64,000 bases of DNA. It comes from an uncultured Saprospiraceae bacterium (GTDB lineage: Bacteria; Bacteroidota; Bacteroidia; Chitinophagales; Saprospiraceae). Below the pieces are notes generated by a model that worked only from the letters and a program-made list of their open reading frames with translations, was not told the DNA's origin and made no database searches. Where the stretch lies: NCBI GenBank assembly GCA_937928045.1, contig CALFWO010000010.1:93925-157924 (forward strand). Direction: 5' to 3'. A program made the translations under genes and the position numbers. Of this stretch, positions 18,920-27,715 are shown piece after piece (the stretch's first letter is position 1; each line of letters starts with the position of its first letter).

Positions 18920-19345
18920 ATGGAATCAAAAAGACAACGACAAGTGGCAGAAATGGTAAAACGTCACTTTAGTATCATATTGCAGCAAGAAGGAAGTTAT
19001 ATATACGGGGCTGAGGCCTTAGTCACGGTTACTAATGTAAAAATGAGCCCGGATATGGGCTTGGCAAATATCTATTTATCGGTTTACAACATGGAAAACA
19101 AGCAAAATGTCTTGTTGCTCATGGAAGAACAGTATTATAGAATTAAGCAGCTCTTTCATGCTAGAATGAAAAAACATGTCAGAAGGATGCCTAATTTTAG
19201 ATTGTATCTAGACGATACTTTGGATGAAATGTGGAGACTTAATTCACTTTTTGACAAACTGGAATCGGATAATCAAATGGGAAGTAGAGAGGCCGATGAC
19301 ACAAGTGAAGGAGAAAATCCAGAAACAAACCTTGCTGAAGAATAA
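18920..19345 (+). CDS. rbfA: 30S ribosome-binding factor A
   Basis: RbfA binds immature 30S subunits and assists 16S rRNA 5'-end processing. From MESKRQRQVAEMVKRHF (ATG at 18920) it has 141 residues with the KH-like core, including VTNVKMSPDMGLANIYLSVY, the family's most conserved stretch. An upstream in-frame ATG at 18878 would add a 14-residue tail with no counterpart. The acidic C-terminal tail (SREADDTSEGENPETN) is lineage-specific. It is convergent with the permease-regulator gene, 7 bases apart. Confidence 0.93.
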   Translation: MESKRQRQVAEMVKRHFSIILQQEGSYIYGAEALVTVTNVKMSPDMGLANIYLSVYNMENKQNVLLLMEEQYYRIKQLFHARMKKHVRRMPNFRLYLDDTLDEMWRLNSLFDKLESDNQMGSREADDTSEGENPETNLAEE

Positions 19346-19352
19346 GCGAAGT

Positions 19353-20843
19353 CTAAATTGGCTCGATATTAATTAATTCGGCCATTTTTCTATACAAAAT
19401 CACCTCTTTTGCTCCAATTCTAAGCACGAATCGGTCATCTTCTACCTCACTCAAGACAAATACTTGTTCTGGCATAATTCCTAATTGCCATAGTTGAGAA
19501 CTGATTTTGTTATCAATCTGAGCATCATCAATAATTGCTGATTGTCCAATAGCCATTTTGCTCAAGGGATTGTCTGGAATACCTGGCTTCATTGGAATAG
19601 GAGAGCCATGTGGGTCTTTACTCGGAAAACCTAGCGATCGATCTACTTGATCTACCATATCTTCTGTAAGCAAATGCTCATATTTCTCGGCTTCTTCATG
19701 AATTTGACCTTCTGTCAATCCCATTTTATTCACCAAGTAGGTTTCCCAAAGTCGATGAGCTCTAACCAATCTGTTGGCTTCCTCAATTCCCTTTGTTGTT
19801 AATGAAACGGATTGATTTTCTCGAAGTAACAATCCTCTTTTCTGAAGTGTGGATAAATGTTGATTGAGTTTTGAAGATGAAAAATCTAGCTTTTCTGTCA
19901 GTTTGGACAAGGTAACTTTGCCGTCCATTCCCAATCGCCAACTTTGCTTCATGATATCTTCCAGCTGAATCGTTCTTCGCTGTTTCATTCGATTGAGTCT
20001 TTTGAAAAGCAAACCTTGAGTAGGGGAGAAGAACACCGCTAAAATATAAAACAGCGTTGCAACGATTGCCATCATTGGACCTGGCGTTGTAGAAAACATG
20101 ATCGAAGTCAAAAGTCCGATTACGGCAGAAGCCAGTCCCAAAAAGCCAGCTACAAAAATGACTTTTTTCAACCGATTCGTCAATAACAAAGCGGTGGAGG
20201 CTGGAGTGATCAACATGGCCACAACTTGAATGACTCCAACCGTTCTAAGAGATGCAACAACTGCAAAGGATAACATCAACATTAAAAAATAGTGAATTAC
20301 CTGAACACTGATGCCCATTGTTTCTGCAATGACCTCTTGGAAAGTTGTTACGAACAGATAGCGGTAAAAAATGTAGACACTGATCATTAAATAAACACAA
20401 ATGGAAGCAGTCAATATCAGATCTTCATTGTACACGCCAAGGACATTACCAAAAAGAAAATCTTTGAGGTCTAAGTGGACCCCTTCATCATGACTGATGG
20501 CGGAAATACCTACAACACCAATAGAGAACATACAGGTAAATACAATACCGATAGCTGCATCATTCTTGGTTTGTACATTTTGTTGAATCCAGGTTATCCC
20601 AATGGCAGTAATCAAGCCTGCAATTACGGCCCCAGTAAAGAATCCTAAGGCTGAGTAACCGAGAATTAAAAATGCGACTACCACTCCGGGCAGAATGGCA
20701 TGTGCCAATGCATCTCCAATTAAGGCCATATTTCTTAAGACGATGAAGGCCCCCAGGACGCCACACATAATTCCTACAAGTGCTGATGCAATCAACGCTC
20801 TGATCGCCCACTCCTGTTGTAATGCTTCTGTAACCAAATCCAT
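19353..20843 (-). CDS. Metal ABC transporter permease fused to a DtxR/MntR-like regulator
   Basis: A 496-residue two-part protein. Residues 1 to about 275 form an ABC-3 family permease (ZnuB/MntB/SitD type) with eight or so membrane segments and the family motif LRNMALIGDALAHAILPGV near residue 37. From about residue 298 it becomes a cytoplasmic DtxR/MntR-like module: winged helix (KVTLSKLTEKLDFSSSKLNQHLSTLQKRG), the metal/dimer region VRAHRLWETYL and EEAEKYEH, then a FeoA/SH3-like C-terminal domain (GQSAIIDDAQ to the end). The natural reading is a Mn/Fe/Zn importer subunit carrying its own metal sensor. Neither the ATPase nor the binding protein gene is adjacent. It lies downstream of the Ppx/GppA gene on the same strand. 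Confidence 0.88.
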   Translation of the reverse strand: MDLVTEALQQEWAIRALIASALVGIMCGVLGAFIVLRNMALIGDALAHAILPGVVVAFLILGYSALGFFTGAVIAGLITAIGITWIQQNVQTKNDAAIGIVFTCMFSIGVVGISAISHDEGVHLDLKDFLFGNVLGVYNEDLILTASICVYLMISVYIFYRYLFVTTFQEVIAETMGISVQVIHYFLMLMLSFAVVASLRTVGVIQVVAMLITPASTALLLTNRLKKVIFVAGFLGLASAVIGLLTSIMFSTTPGPMMAIVATLFYILAVFFSPTQGLLFKRLNRMKQRRTIQLEDIMKQSWRLGMDGKVTLSKLTEKLDFSSSKLNQHLSTLQKRGLLLRENQSVSLTTKGIEEANRLVRAHRLWETYLVNKMGLTEGQIHEEAEKYEHLLTEDMVDQVDRSLGFPSKDPHGSPIPMKPGIPDNPLSKMAIGQSAIIDDAQIDNKISSQLWQLGIMPEQVFVLSEVEDDRFVLRIGAKEVILYRKMAELINIEPI

Positions 20844-20893
20844 TCAACAAAGATAATACTTTAATCCTTACCTTAAAATAAATTTAGTTGCGC

Positions 20894-21799
20894 CTAACTT
20901 TTTATGAGTTCAGAAAGTATTCCTTCTTTCATTGCATATCGTGAAACATATAGATTTTCAAAGGAATGAAGGTTGAAAACATGTTTAATTAATACTAAAG
21001 CCACTACAATTAATTGAGCACGCTCGTTAGGGAGGTTGGGAAAAACATTTCTTGTCACCAAATCCATATGGATCAATTCATTGGCCAAGGGATCAAATTC
21101 GGCCAGATTCAATTGGGAATAATTTTGACCAAAGTCAACCTGCGAAATCATCTTTTGTAGTACATCGAAAGTCCCACTTGCTCCGATCAAATCCAATGCT
21201 GTTTCCTGTTTCAAAACATTTTGCAAGGGAACTAATTGATCTGCTAAAAATGCATTCAGTCGATTTAGTTCTGGTATAGCAATTGGCTCTGAATGATGAA
21301 ACATTTTTTTCAATACGGCAACTCCAATCGGAAAACTTTGAGACCAAATCAATTGGTTATTTCGGATCAAAATAAATTCAACAGAACCTCCCCCAATGTC
21401 CATTATCAACTTAGATCTTTCGCTAGGTGGAATCGCAAGAAGTACTCCTTGAGCAATTAATTTTGCTTCTTGGATGCCATCAATAATTTCTATTTTTAGA
21501 TTAAAAGATTCGAAGATATTTTGCACAAATAGTGGACCGTTCGTGGCAGTACGAAGTGCAGCAGTACCGCAAGCTTTTACTTTTGTGATTTGGTATTCTT
21601 CACAGATTCTCGAAAACGATTGTAAGGCATCAGTTGCTCGTTGAAAAGCAGCTTTACCAATGGTCTCAATGCCCTCTTCCGCTAAATGAATGTATTTTCT
21701 TTCTCGATATATTTCTTCCCAAGAAAAGTGATTGCTTTCAACAATCAATAAATGAAAAGTATTTGTACCAAGATCAATGACAGCAATTTTTTCAGGCAT
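20894..21799 (-). CDS. ppx: Ppx/GppA family exopolyphosphatase
   Basis: Removes terminal phosphate from polyphosphate or the 5' phosphate of pppGpp. The 301 residues contain just the two ASKHA-fold domains: VIDLGTNTFHLLI at the N-terminus (phosphate 1 motif), GTAALRTATNG near residue 82 and MDIGGGSVEFILI near 133. The C-terminal HD-like extension of the long E. coli enzymes is absent, as is usual in Bacteroidota. Whether polyphosphate or pppGpp is the main substrate cannot be decided; a Rel enzyme is encoded at 49-51 kb. It is 5 bases from the lipoprotein gene upstream, suggesting one transcript. Confidence 0.9.
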   Translation of the reverse strand: MPEKIAVIDLGTNTFHLLIVESNHFSWEEIYRERKYIHLAEEGIETIGKAAFQRATDALQSFSRICEEYQITKVKACGTAALRTATNGPLFVQNIFESFNLKIEIIDGIQEAKLIAQGVLLAIPPSERSKLIMDIGGGSVEFILIRNNQLIWSQSFPIGVAVLKKMFHHSEPIAIPELNRLNAFLADQLVPLQNVLKQETALDLIGASGTFDVLQKMISQVDFGQNYSQLNLAEFDPLANELIHMDLVTRNVFPNLPNERAQLIVVALVLIKHVFNLHSFENLYVSRYAMKEGILSELIKS

Positions 21800-21804
21800 A
21801 TTGC

Positions 21805-22287
21805 TTATTCAGGTACATTAACTCCTGCATTTTTCAATAGACCTTTAAAGAATTCAGCGCCTTCTTCGGTCATCATGTTTGAACTTACTTTTTTGTTGTC
21901 TTCAATAAAAATAAATCCGAAACATGGTTTAGAAAAATAGAAATCGGCCTCTTTGAAAATGTCTCCATTATCTTGAAAAATAACTCTTCCCATAGGCTTA
22001 CACTGCGGAAAAATCTGAGCAGGTTGATTGGATATCTGTCGCAATGCAGAATTAATAGCCCCAGGATTATCCAAATTCATACTTATTGGTAAGTCATAAA
22101 ATACATAGTCAACGAGTGAAGTTCTTTGAATTAATTCTCCCATTTCCTCCTCTGTAATACTTGGATAAGATATGGGATTTACATCTGCTTGTGCAGCAAC
22201 TGGAGCTTCAACTTTTGGGGCGGACTGCTCAGGAGTCTGACAAGCTGAAAAAGACAAAAACAAAAATAATAATAGAAGATTTTTCAT
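21805..22287 (-). CDS. Putative lipoprotein of unknown function
   Basis: From MKNLLLLFLFLSFSACQ (ATG at 22287) it encodes 160 residues with a lipoprotein signal: a hydrophobic stretch ending in the lipobox FSAC, Cys at residue 17, followed by a proline/alanine-rich linker. The mature part has a conserved-looking globular domain (MGRVIFQDNGDIFKEADFYF, later CFGFIFIEDNKK) that I do not recognise. An upstream TTG/ATG extension to 22335 overlaps the preceding gene and lacks a signal sequence, so it is not used. It sits between a beta-barrel gene and ppx on the same strand; a cell-envelope location is the only firm inference. Confidence 0.75.
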   Translation of the reverse strand: MKNLLLLFLFLSFSACQTPEQSAPKVEAPVAAQADVNPISYPSITEEEMGELIQRTSLVDYVFYDLPISMNLDNPGAINSALRQISNQPAQIFPQCKPMGRVIFQDNGDIFKEADFYFSKPCFGFIFIEDNKKVSSNMMTEEGAEFFKGLLKNAGVNVPE

Positions 22288-22294
22288 AGTGTAT

Positions 22295-22936
22295 TTATAA
22301 ACTGTATTCAAGTTTAAAATTAATGGTTTTGACAAGTTGTGATCTTGTTACTACTGGCATTTCTTTGTTTCGAACATTATACAATGGAATTAAATCCCGC
22401 ATGTATTCAGTCGTGACTCTCAAATTTTTATTAAAGTTGTATCCAATTCCGAAATGGAATCCTACACTGTTTTTTTCTAATGCTTCTGGTCGAAAATCAA
22501 ATCCAGTTTGATCCAACTTCGTACCAACCAACCTACCGTATGACAATCCGCCAAAAGCTCTAACCCTATGGAAATTCCCATCATCTTGGTACCAATCTTT
22601 ATACGAAAACAATACAGGAACTTGAATATAGTTTAGGCCGAAAATAAATTCGTCAAGAAATAGTTCTTTGCTGTCCGGACGAGATCCTCTTTGCGAAAAA
22701 AGAACACCAATGTTCAGCTCGGTTTTGGTGGTTAAAAAGATATCGGATCGCAATCCAGTATTGATTCCCACCTTGTTGAAACCTGCCGATTCATCACCAT
22801 CAATTTGTGAAGCATTGAAGCCGGCTACAATTGTGGCTCCGAACCTTCGAGACGGAATTCCTTCCTCTTGCGCATCAGCACCAAATACCAGTAAGACCAG
22901 TGCTAGAATTAATAAATTTTTTAAATACATTTTCAT
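22295..22936 (-). CDS. Outer membrane beta-barrel protein (PorT-like)
   Basis: A 213-residue exported protein: signal peptide of about 22 residues (ILALVLLVFGADAQ), then alternating amphipathic strands typical of the small porin-like barrels annotated as PorT family or OMP_b-brl_2, e.g. GATIVAGFNASQIDGD, VGINTGLRSDIFL, NIGVLFSQRGS, and a C-terminal strand ending in an aromatic/hydrophobic pattern (NFKLEYSL). Members of this broad family are not all PorT; here the type IX connection is only by general resemblance. It is the first gene of a probable three-gene row with the lipoprotein and ppx. Confidence 0.8.
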   Translation of the reverse strand: MKMYLKNLLILALVLLVFGADAQEEGIPSRRFGATIVAGFNASQIDGDESAGFNKVGINTGLRSDIFLTTKTELNIGVLFSQRGSRPDSKELFLDEFIFGLNYIQVPVLFSYKDWYQDDGNFHRVRAFGGLSYGRLVGTKLDQTGFDFRPEALEKNSVGFHFGIGYNFNKNLRVTTEYMRDLIPLYNVRNKEMPVVTRSQLVKTINFKLEYSL

Positions 22937-23096
22937 AGTTTAAATAAAGGCGAAGATACTATAATTGTCAGCTCTGTTTTAAATTAGGCCAATTCTAGAT
23001 TTTTTTTCCACAATCCTAACTCACTCTTAGGCTTTTGGAAGCTTTTTACCATCTTTGTTTTCAAATGGAGTGCGTAGCGCTACCAAATAAAAAGAT

Positions 23097-23378
23097 ATGA
23101 ATTTCACTAAACATACATTGAAGAAGCTCGAAGAGCTAATCGAAATTCTCGATTACGAAATTCTCTATGGAAAAGGAAACTTCCAATCCGGATACTGTAT
23201 TGTAGAGAATCAAAAGAAAGTTGTCATCAACAGGTATTTCGAAACAGAAGCAAGAATAAACAGTCTTTTGGATATTATTTCTCAAATCGAAGTTAATGAA
23301 AGCCTACTAGACGAGAAACAATTGAACTATCTGAATGAAGTACAAAAATTTATTTTAGATAGAGTAGAAGCGCAATAA
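23097..23378 (+). CDS. Conserved-looking small hypothetical protein
   Basis: A 93-residue soluble protein that I do not recognise. It is acidic/amphipathic, with a helical start (KHTLKKLEELIEILDYEI), a short beta segment (QSGYCIVENQKKVVINRYF) and a helical C-terminus (DEKQLNYLNEVQKFILDRV). The layout is regular and the codon use resembles its neighbours, so it is very likely a real gene. It precedes the metallo-beta-lactamase-fold hydrolase by 10 bases and is probably cotranscribed with it. Confidence 0.75.
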   Translation: MNFTKHTLKKLEELIEILDYEILYGKGNFQSGYCIVENQKKVVINRYFETEARINSLLDIISQIEVNESLLDEKQLNYLNEVQKFILDRVEAQ

Positions 23379-23388
23379 ATTACAAACA

Positions 23389-24156
23389 ATGATTGCAGAA
23401 CTTTTGGGAACAGGAACATCACAAGGCGTACCTGTCATTGGTTGCAGTTGTGAAGTATGTTCTTCTTTTGATACTAGAGATCAGAGATTACGATGTTCAG
23501 TTTGGATAAAAACGAAACATACTTCTGTCGTCATTGATTCAGGTCCAGACTTTAGAACACAGATGCTTCGAGCTAAAGTGCAAACACTAGATGCGTTACT
23601 GATTACTCATGAACATAATGACCACATCATTGGCATGGATGATGTCAGGCCTTTCAATTTTCGTCAAAAAGTAGATTTACCAGTTTTCGCAGTTCCCGAA
23701 GTTCAATCTCAGCTTAGAATGAGATTTGATTACGCATTTACTGACAAAAAATATCCAGGAGTTCCAAGACTTTCATTACAGACTATTCATCCGGCAACAT
23801 CATTTTTTGTAAACGAGCTAGAAATTATTCCCATTCAGGTCATGCATGGCAATTTGCCGGTTTTAGGATTCCGGATTGGGGATTTTACTTATATCACCGA
23901 TGCGAATCATATTGATGAGGAGGAAAGAAAAAAAATAAGAGGTACAAAAACCCTTGTGATAAATGCTTTGCATCACAAAGAACATTATTCTCACTTCAAC
24001 TTAGTTCAATCTTTGGCTGTTGTACAGGATATCAATCCGGAGAAGGCCTATCTCACCCATATTTCTCATTTTATGGGGACCACTGAGCGGATAAATAAAG
24101 ATTTGCCGCCTAATATTGAATTGGCTTATGATGGATTGAAAATCGAATTTTCATAA
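23389..24156 (+). CDS. MBL-fold metallo-hydrolase (PhnP-like)
   Basis: A 255-residue metallo-beta-lactamase-fold phosphodiesterase. The N-terminus LLGTGTSQGVPVIGCSCEVC is typical of the PhnP/tRNase Z-like branch with paired cysteines; the metal ligands lie in THEHNDHIIGMDD near residue 75 and downstream in ITDANHI, LHHKEHYSHF and LTHISHFMG. PhnP hydrolyses cyclic phosphoribosyl phosphate in phosphonate breakdown, but no phn genes are nearby, so the substrate here is unknown. It is a standard housekeeping-like gene in Bacteroidota, annotated only by fold. Confidence 0.9.
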   Translation: MIAELLGTGTSQGVPVIGCSCEVCSSFDTRDQRLRCSVWIKTKHTSVVIDSGPDFRTQMLRAKVQTLDALLITHEHNDHIIGMDDVRPFNFRQKVDLPVFAVPEVQSQLRMRFDYAFTDKKYPGVPRLSLQTIHPATSFFVNELEIIPIQVMHGNLPVLGFRIGDFTYITDANHIDEEERKKIRGTKTLVINALHHKEHYSHFNLVQSLAVVQDINPEKAYLTHISHFMGTTERINKDLPPNIELAYDGLKIEFS

Positions 24157-24273
24157 AGTTTTTAGCAACTAAGCTGAATTTAGAGGGCATCATTATAAAG
24201 GTTTTCTAATAATGGTAGCAATAGAAGGAAACCAAATATATCCTTTGTTGTATAATAGAGTTGCAAAAGGAAA

Positions 24274-24302
24274 TTGGCCATTTTACTGATACAATAACTT
24301 TG
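24274..24302 (+). promoter_or_regulatory. Promoter of the PorP/SprF-like gene
   Basis: TTGG at 24274-24277, 17 bases, TAACTTTG at 24295-24302, which fully matches TAnnTTTG. The leader to the start codon is about 95 bases. Confidence 0.6.
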
Positions 24303-24402
24303 CTTGTCACCAAACGGTCAATACTGTGGAGCAATTGAAGCAATTATTCAGCAAATTTTAAGTTATATTTCCATTCAGAACAACAGGAAGGCATAAAATA
24401 AT

Positions 24403-25383
24403 GTGTTTTTGAGGTACACTACATTCATAATACTGTTTTTTGGAATCGCTTCTGGTCTTTATGCTCAGCAAAGGCCACATTTCAGTATGTACATGCTAAA
24501 TACTCATAAGTTAAATCCTGCTTACGCTGGTTTTGATGAGAGTTTGAATGCGACCGGTGTTTACCGTCAGCAATGGAATGGATTGGTTGGCGCCCCTGAA
24601 CAGATTCAACTAAATGTACATTTGCCACTGTTTTTAATTGGGGGAGGAGTTGGATTGAGTTTGGATAGTGAAAGTTATGGTGCGCGAAATCTCACCAAAG
24701 CAGAATTAAGCTACAGTTATTGGTTGAATATCAGTAAAAATTTTCAAATGGCAATTGGTGCAAGGGTAGGGATCAGTCAGCATGGAATTGACGGGTCGAT
24801 ACTAAGAGCTCCTGAAGGGATTTATGAGCAAGGACCAATTAACCATCAAGATCCTTTGATTCCAATATCTAATGTTCAGGGAACATCTCCAGTTTTCGGC
24901 TCTGGAATCCATTTACGATACCAGGGTTTCAGTGGTGGAATCTCAGTCGAAAACATTATGGAATCTTCAACTTCCTTTGACTTAAATGGAACTACACTGA
25001 AATATGCAAATATTCGACATTTCATGGCTTACGGATCTTATGATCAGGAAATTGGCACTAATTTTAGTCTAAAACCTTCATTTTTGGTAAGAAGTGATGT
25101 GATTCAAACTGAATTGAATTTGGGAATACTCATTGAATACGATGGAAGATTCTTTGCTGGAGGGGCATATAGAGGATTTAATTCAGAAACTGTCGATGCT
25201 TTTGCAATAATTGTTGGGGCAAGTCTAAATGAAAATATATCTTTGTCCTATTCTTATGATTTAACATTGTCTGATTTAAGTGTTGTAAGCAACGGCTCGC
25301 ACGAAATAATGTTAAATTATAACCTAAGAAAGCCCATTGGTAAAGGAAAGTTGCCAGGAGTAATATATAATTCGAGATTCTAG
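24403..25383 (+). CDS. Type IX secretion system membrane protein, PorP/SprF family
   Basis: A 326-residue outer-membrane protein starting at a GTG (the nearby ATG at 24401 is out of frame). After a signal peptide ending GLYAQ comes the family hallmark QRPHFSMYMLNTHKLNPAYAG, then YRQQWNGLVGAPEQIQLN, and a beta-barrel of alternating strands to the end. Members bind C-terminal domains of secreted adhesins or peptidoglycan-linked partners and work with the GldKLMN motor; SprF is specific for SprB-type adhesins and PorP is essential for secretion in Porphyromonas. Which one this is cannot be told. It lies 216 bases before gldK on the same strand. Confidence 0.92.
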   Translation: MFLRYTTFIILFFGIASGLYAQQRPHFSMYMLNTHKLNPAYAGFDESLNATGVYRQQWNGLVGAPEQIQLNVHLPLFLIGGGVGLSLDSESYGARNLTKAELSYSYWLNISKNFQMAIGARVGISQHGIDGSILRAPEGIYEQGPINHQDPLIPISNVQGTSPVFGSGIHLRYQGFSGGISVENIMESSTSFDLNGTTLKYANIRHFMAYGSYDQEIGTNFSLKPSFLVRSDVIQTELNLGILIEYDGRFFAGGAYRGFNSETVDAFAIIVGASLNENISLSYSYDLTLSDLSVVSNGSHEIMLNYNLRKPIGKGKLPGVIYNSRF

Positions 25384-25510
25384 CAAATCTGGAATAGATT
25401 TTGGGCTATAAAATAGTAGCCAAATTAAATACTAGAGAGCCAAAGCAAAGCGTTTAGCTCACTGTAAATAAGACAGAAAGGGATAATAATTTTTAAAGTG
25501 TACTGAATCT

Positions 25511-25542
25511 TTTGATTAAAAGATCAAAAGAAACTATATTTA
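25511..25542 (+). promoter_or_regulatory. Promoter of gldK with overlapping inverted repeat
   Basis: TTTG at 25511-25514, 20 bases, TATATTTA at 25535-25542 (last base deviates). The inverted repeat TCTTTTGAT / ATCAAAAGA at 25508-25531 covers the -33 element and most of the spacer, so it could be an operator. Confidence 0.5.
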
Positions 25543-25598
25543 CCGTCGCTTTTGACGTAAGCAAAGTCTTCGAACTGAAGGAAAATTCGGGTGTTAAT

Positions 25599-26846
25599 AT
25601 GAAAAATCTATTGAAAGCGTTCTCGCTTCTTTTCGTTTTGGTGACATTACTCACCTCTTGTGGTACTCAACAAAATGGTCAACTTGTTGGTGTCGCCAAT
25701 CGACCAGCATGGAAAGGAATCAATCCTTATGGAATGGTTTATATACCATCTGGTACTTTACACATTGGTCCAAACGATCAAGATGTAACTTCTACTTTCA
25801 TTCAGCGACCTAAGTCAATCTCTATACAGGGATTCTACATGGATGATACAGAAATCACAAATAATGAATATCGCCAATTCGTGAACTATGTTCGGGATTC
25901 AATTGCACACATTGCTTTGGATAACGTAGAATACGATGACAATGATAATCCTGTTATCGTTTGGGATTACGAGATCGATTGGTCGGATGAGTTGTTGGAC
26001 GAAATGTACTACCAAGGCGATGAGCAATTCGCAGGTAAAAAGGAAATTGACGTTTCTAAGCTGCTGTATGAATATCAGTGGTATGATTGGCAAGCTGCGG
26101 CTCACAAGCCAAACACGAGCAGAACTGCAAATATTAGAAGGAAGACTGTCGAAGTGTACCCAGATACATTGGTTTGGGTTAGAGATTTTGCTTACTCATA
26201 CAACGAGCCTTATACAAGAAATTACTTTTGGCATCCTGCTTTTGACGATTACCCTGTGGTAGGTATCAATTGGGAAACTGCAAATGCATTCACCTATTGG
26301 AGAACTCAACTTTGGGATTCTTACCAAAAGTTTAGAGGCGATGGAACAAATACTGAAAAATTTAGATTGCCTACAGAGCACGAGTGGGAATATGCTGCAA
26401 GAGGTGGTAATGCTAATGCACCATACCCTTGGGGAGCATATTATCTGAGAAATACAAAAGGATGTCTCCTTGCAAATTTCAAACCTGGAAGAGGTAATTA
26501 TCCAGAAGATGGAGGTCTTTACACAGTAAAGGCTGATGCATATTTTCCAAACGATTATGGCCTTTACAATATGGCTGGAAATGTTGCGGAATGGACTTCA
26601 ACTGCATTTCATGAAAATGCATATTCTTTTGTGCACGATTTGAATCCGGATATGAGATATGACGCAAGAGAAGATGATTCTGAAGCTCAAAAGCGAAAAG
26701 CTATTAGAGGAGGATCATGGAAAGATATCGGATATTTCCTTCAAAATGGTACGCGTCACTGGGAATACCAAGATACTACAAAGTCGTACGTTGGATTCCG
26801 TTGCGCACTTACTTTCCTAGGTAGATCAATCAACGATTTCAACTAG
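25599..26846 (+). CDS. gldK: Gliding motility / type IX secretion lipoprotein GldK
   Basis: GldK (PorK) forms, with GldN, the outer-membrane-linked ring of the type IX secretion system. From MKNLLKAFSLLFVLV (ATG at 25599) it has 415 residues, with a lipobox LLTSC placing the lipidated Cys near residue 20. The rest is a formylglycine-generating-enzyme-like (SUMF1) fold: YGMVYIPSGTLHIG near 42, the typical LPTEHEWEYAARGG and YNMAGNVAEWTST blocks, and IRGGSWKDIGYFL near the end. It is structural here rather than enzymatic. It has its own promoter and a strong terminator separates it from gldL. The open frame extends upstream to 25512 but the lipoprotein signal fixes the start. Confidence 0.95.
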   Translation: MKNLLKAFSLLFVLVTLLTSCGTQQNGQLVGVANRPAWKGINPYGMVYIPSGTLHIGPNDQDVTSTFIQRPKSISIQGFYMDDTEITNNEYRQFVNYVRDSIAHIALDNVEYDDNDNPVIVWDYEIDWSDELLDEMYYQGDEQFAGKKEIDVSKLLYEYQWYDWQAAAHKPNTSRTANIRRKTVEVYPDTLVWVRDFAYSYNEPYTRNYFWHPAFDDYPVVGINWETANAFTYWRTQLWDSYQKFRGDGTNTEKFRLPTEHEWEYAARGGNANAPYPWGAYYLRNTKGCLLANFKPGRGNYPEDGGLYTVKADAYFPNDYGLYNMAGNVAEWTSTAFHENAYSFVHDLNPDMRYDAREDDSEAQKRKAIRGGSWKDIGYFLQNGTRHWEYQDTTKSYVGFRCALTFLGRSINDFN

Positions 26847-26852
26847 CAATAC

Positions 26853-26890
26853 AAAATAAGGGAACGAACAAAATGTTGTTCCCTTATTTT
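26853..26890 (+). terminator. Rho-independent terminator after gldK
   Basis: AAAATAAGGGAAC (26853-26865) pairs perfectly with GTTCCCTTATTTT (26878-26890) around a 12-base loop, ending in a T run. It starts 7 bases after the gldK stop codon. Confidence 0.9.
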
Positions 26891-27088
26891 ATATCAACGC
26901 ATCATAATTCCATGTAAATACTGGACCTCCCACAATTCCAATTGTTAAAACTGGCTTTCACTAAAATTTTATCCGTGCGAGTCTGTAACTTTTGGATAGC
27001 TCAACGTTATGTTAACTGTGGTTCGGTAATTAATAAAAATTACAACCAACTATCTCAATTTCACTAACCTATTAAAAAGTTTTAAGAA

Positions 27089-27670
27089 ATGGCGTTTTAC
27101 AAATCTTCATGGTTTAAATATTTAAAGAATTTCATCATTGGTGCAGGTGCCGCCGTTGTAATGGTAGGAGCACTTTTCAAAATCCAATCTTGGGAAGGTG
27201 GTTCAGAAATGCTTACCGCTGGTTTGCTTACTGAAGCATTTTTATTTTTACTATTAGGTGTACTTCCTCCAGAAAAAGATTACTACTGGGAAAAATTATA
27301 CCCAGGTTTAGAAAAATACAACTCTAACATAGCTCCAATTACAGATGGGGGATCAGCTACTCCGGGATTGAACGGAGAAGTAGTTGAGCACCAATTAGGT
27401 GGAATGTTAAGTGAGTTACAGGGAATGTCAAAATCTCTAGGTTCGCTAAAAGCTTTACAAGAGGTTGATTTCTCTGGAACAAGTGACCAAGTTAAATCTA
27501 TGAGTAATTTTTATACAAGTATGAATGAAGCTATGAGCAATCTTAGTGATTCATTAGAAGATACTAAAGCGTATAAAGATCAGCTATCTGCTTTGAATAA
27601 GAATTTAGGATCATTGAATAGTGTATACGGAAACGTATTAACTGCAATGTCTAATATCAGTAATAAATAA
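27089..27670 (+). CDS. gldL: Gliding motility / type IX secretion protein GldL
   Basis: GldL is the inner-membrane stator-like partner of GldM and uses the proton gradient to drive secretion and gliding. The 193 residues show the signature N-terminus WFKYLKNFIIGAGAAVVMVGALFKIQSW, with two membrane segments (about residues 10-33 and 43-60) linked by QSWEGGSEML, which carries the conserved Glu, then LPPEKDYYWEKLYPGL and a cytoplasmic helical tail. It begins 242 bases after gldK, past a terminator, so it likely has its own promoter; GldM follows after 45 bases. Confidence 0.96.
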   Translation: MAFYKSSWFKYLKNFIIGAGAAVVMVGALFKIQSWEGGSEMLTAGLLTEAFLFLLLGVLPPEKDYYWEKLYPGLEKYNSNIAPITDGGSATPGLNGEVVEHQLGGMLSELQGMSKSLGSLKALQEVDFSGTSDQVKSMSNFYTSMNEAMSNLSDSLEDTKAYKDQLSALNKNLGSLNSVYGNVLTAMSNISNK

Positions 27671-27715
27671 TTGAGCATTATTTATAATTATTTATTCATT
27701 ATTAAAAAGTAAGAT

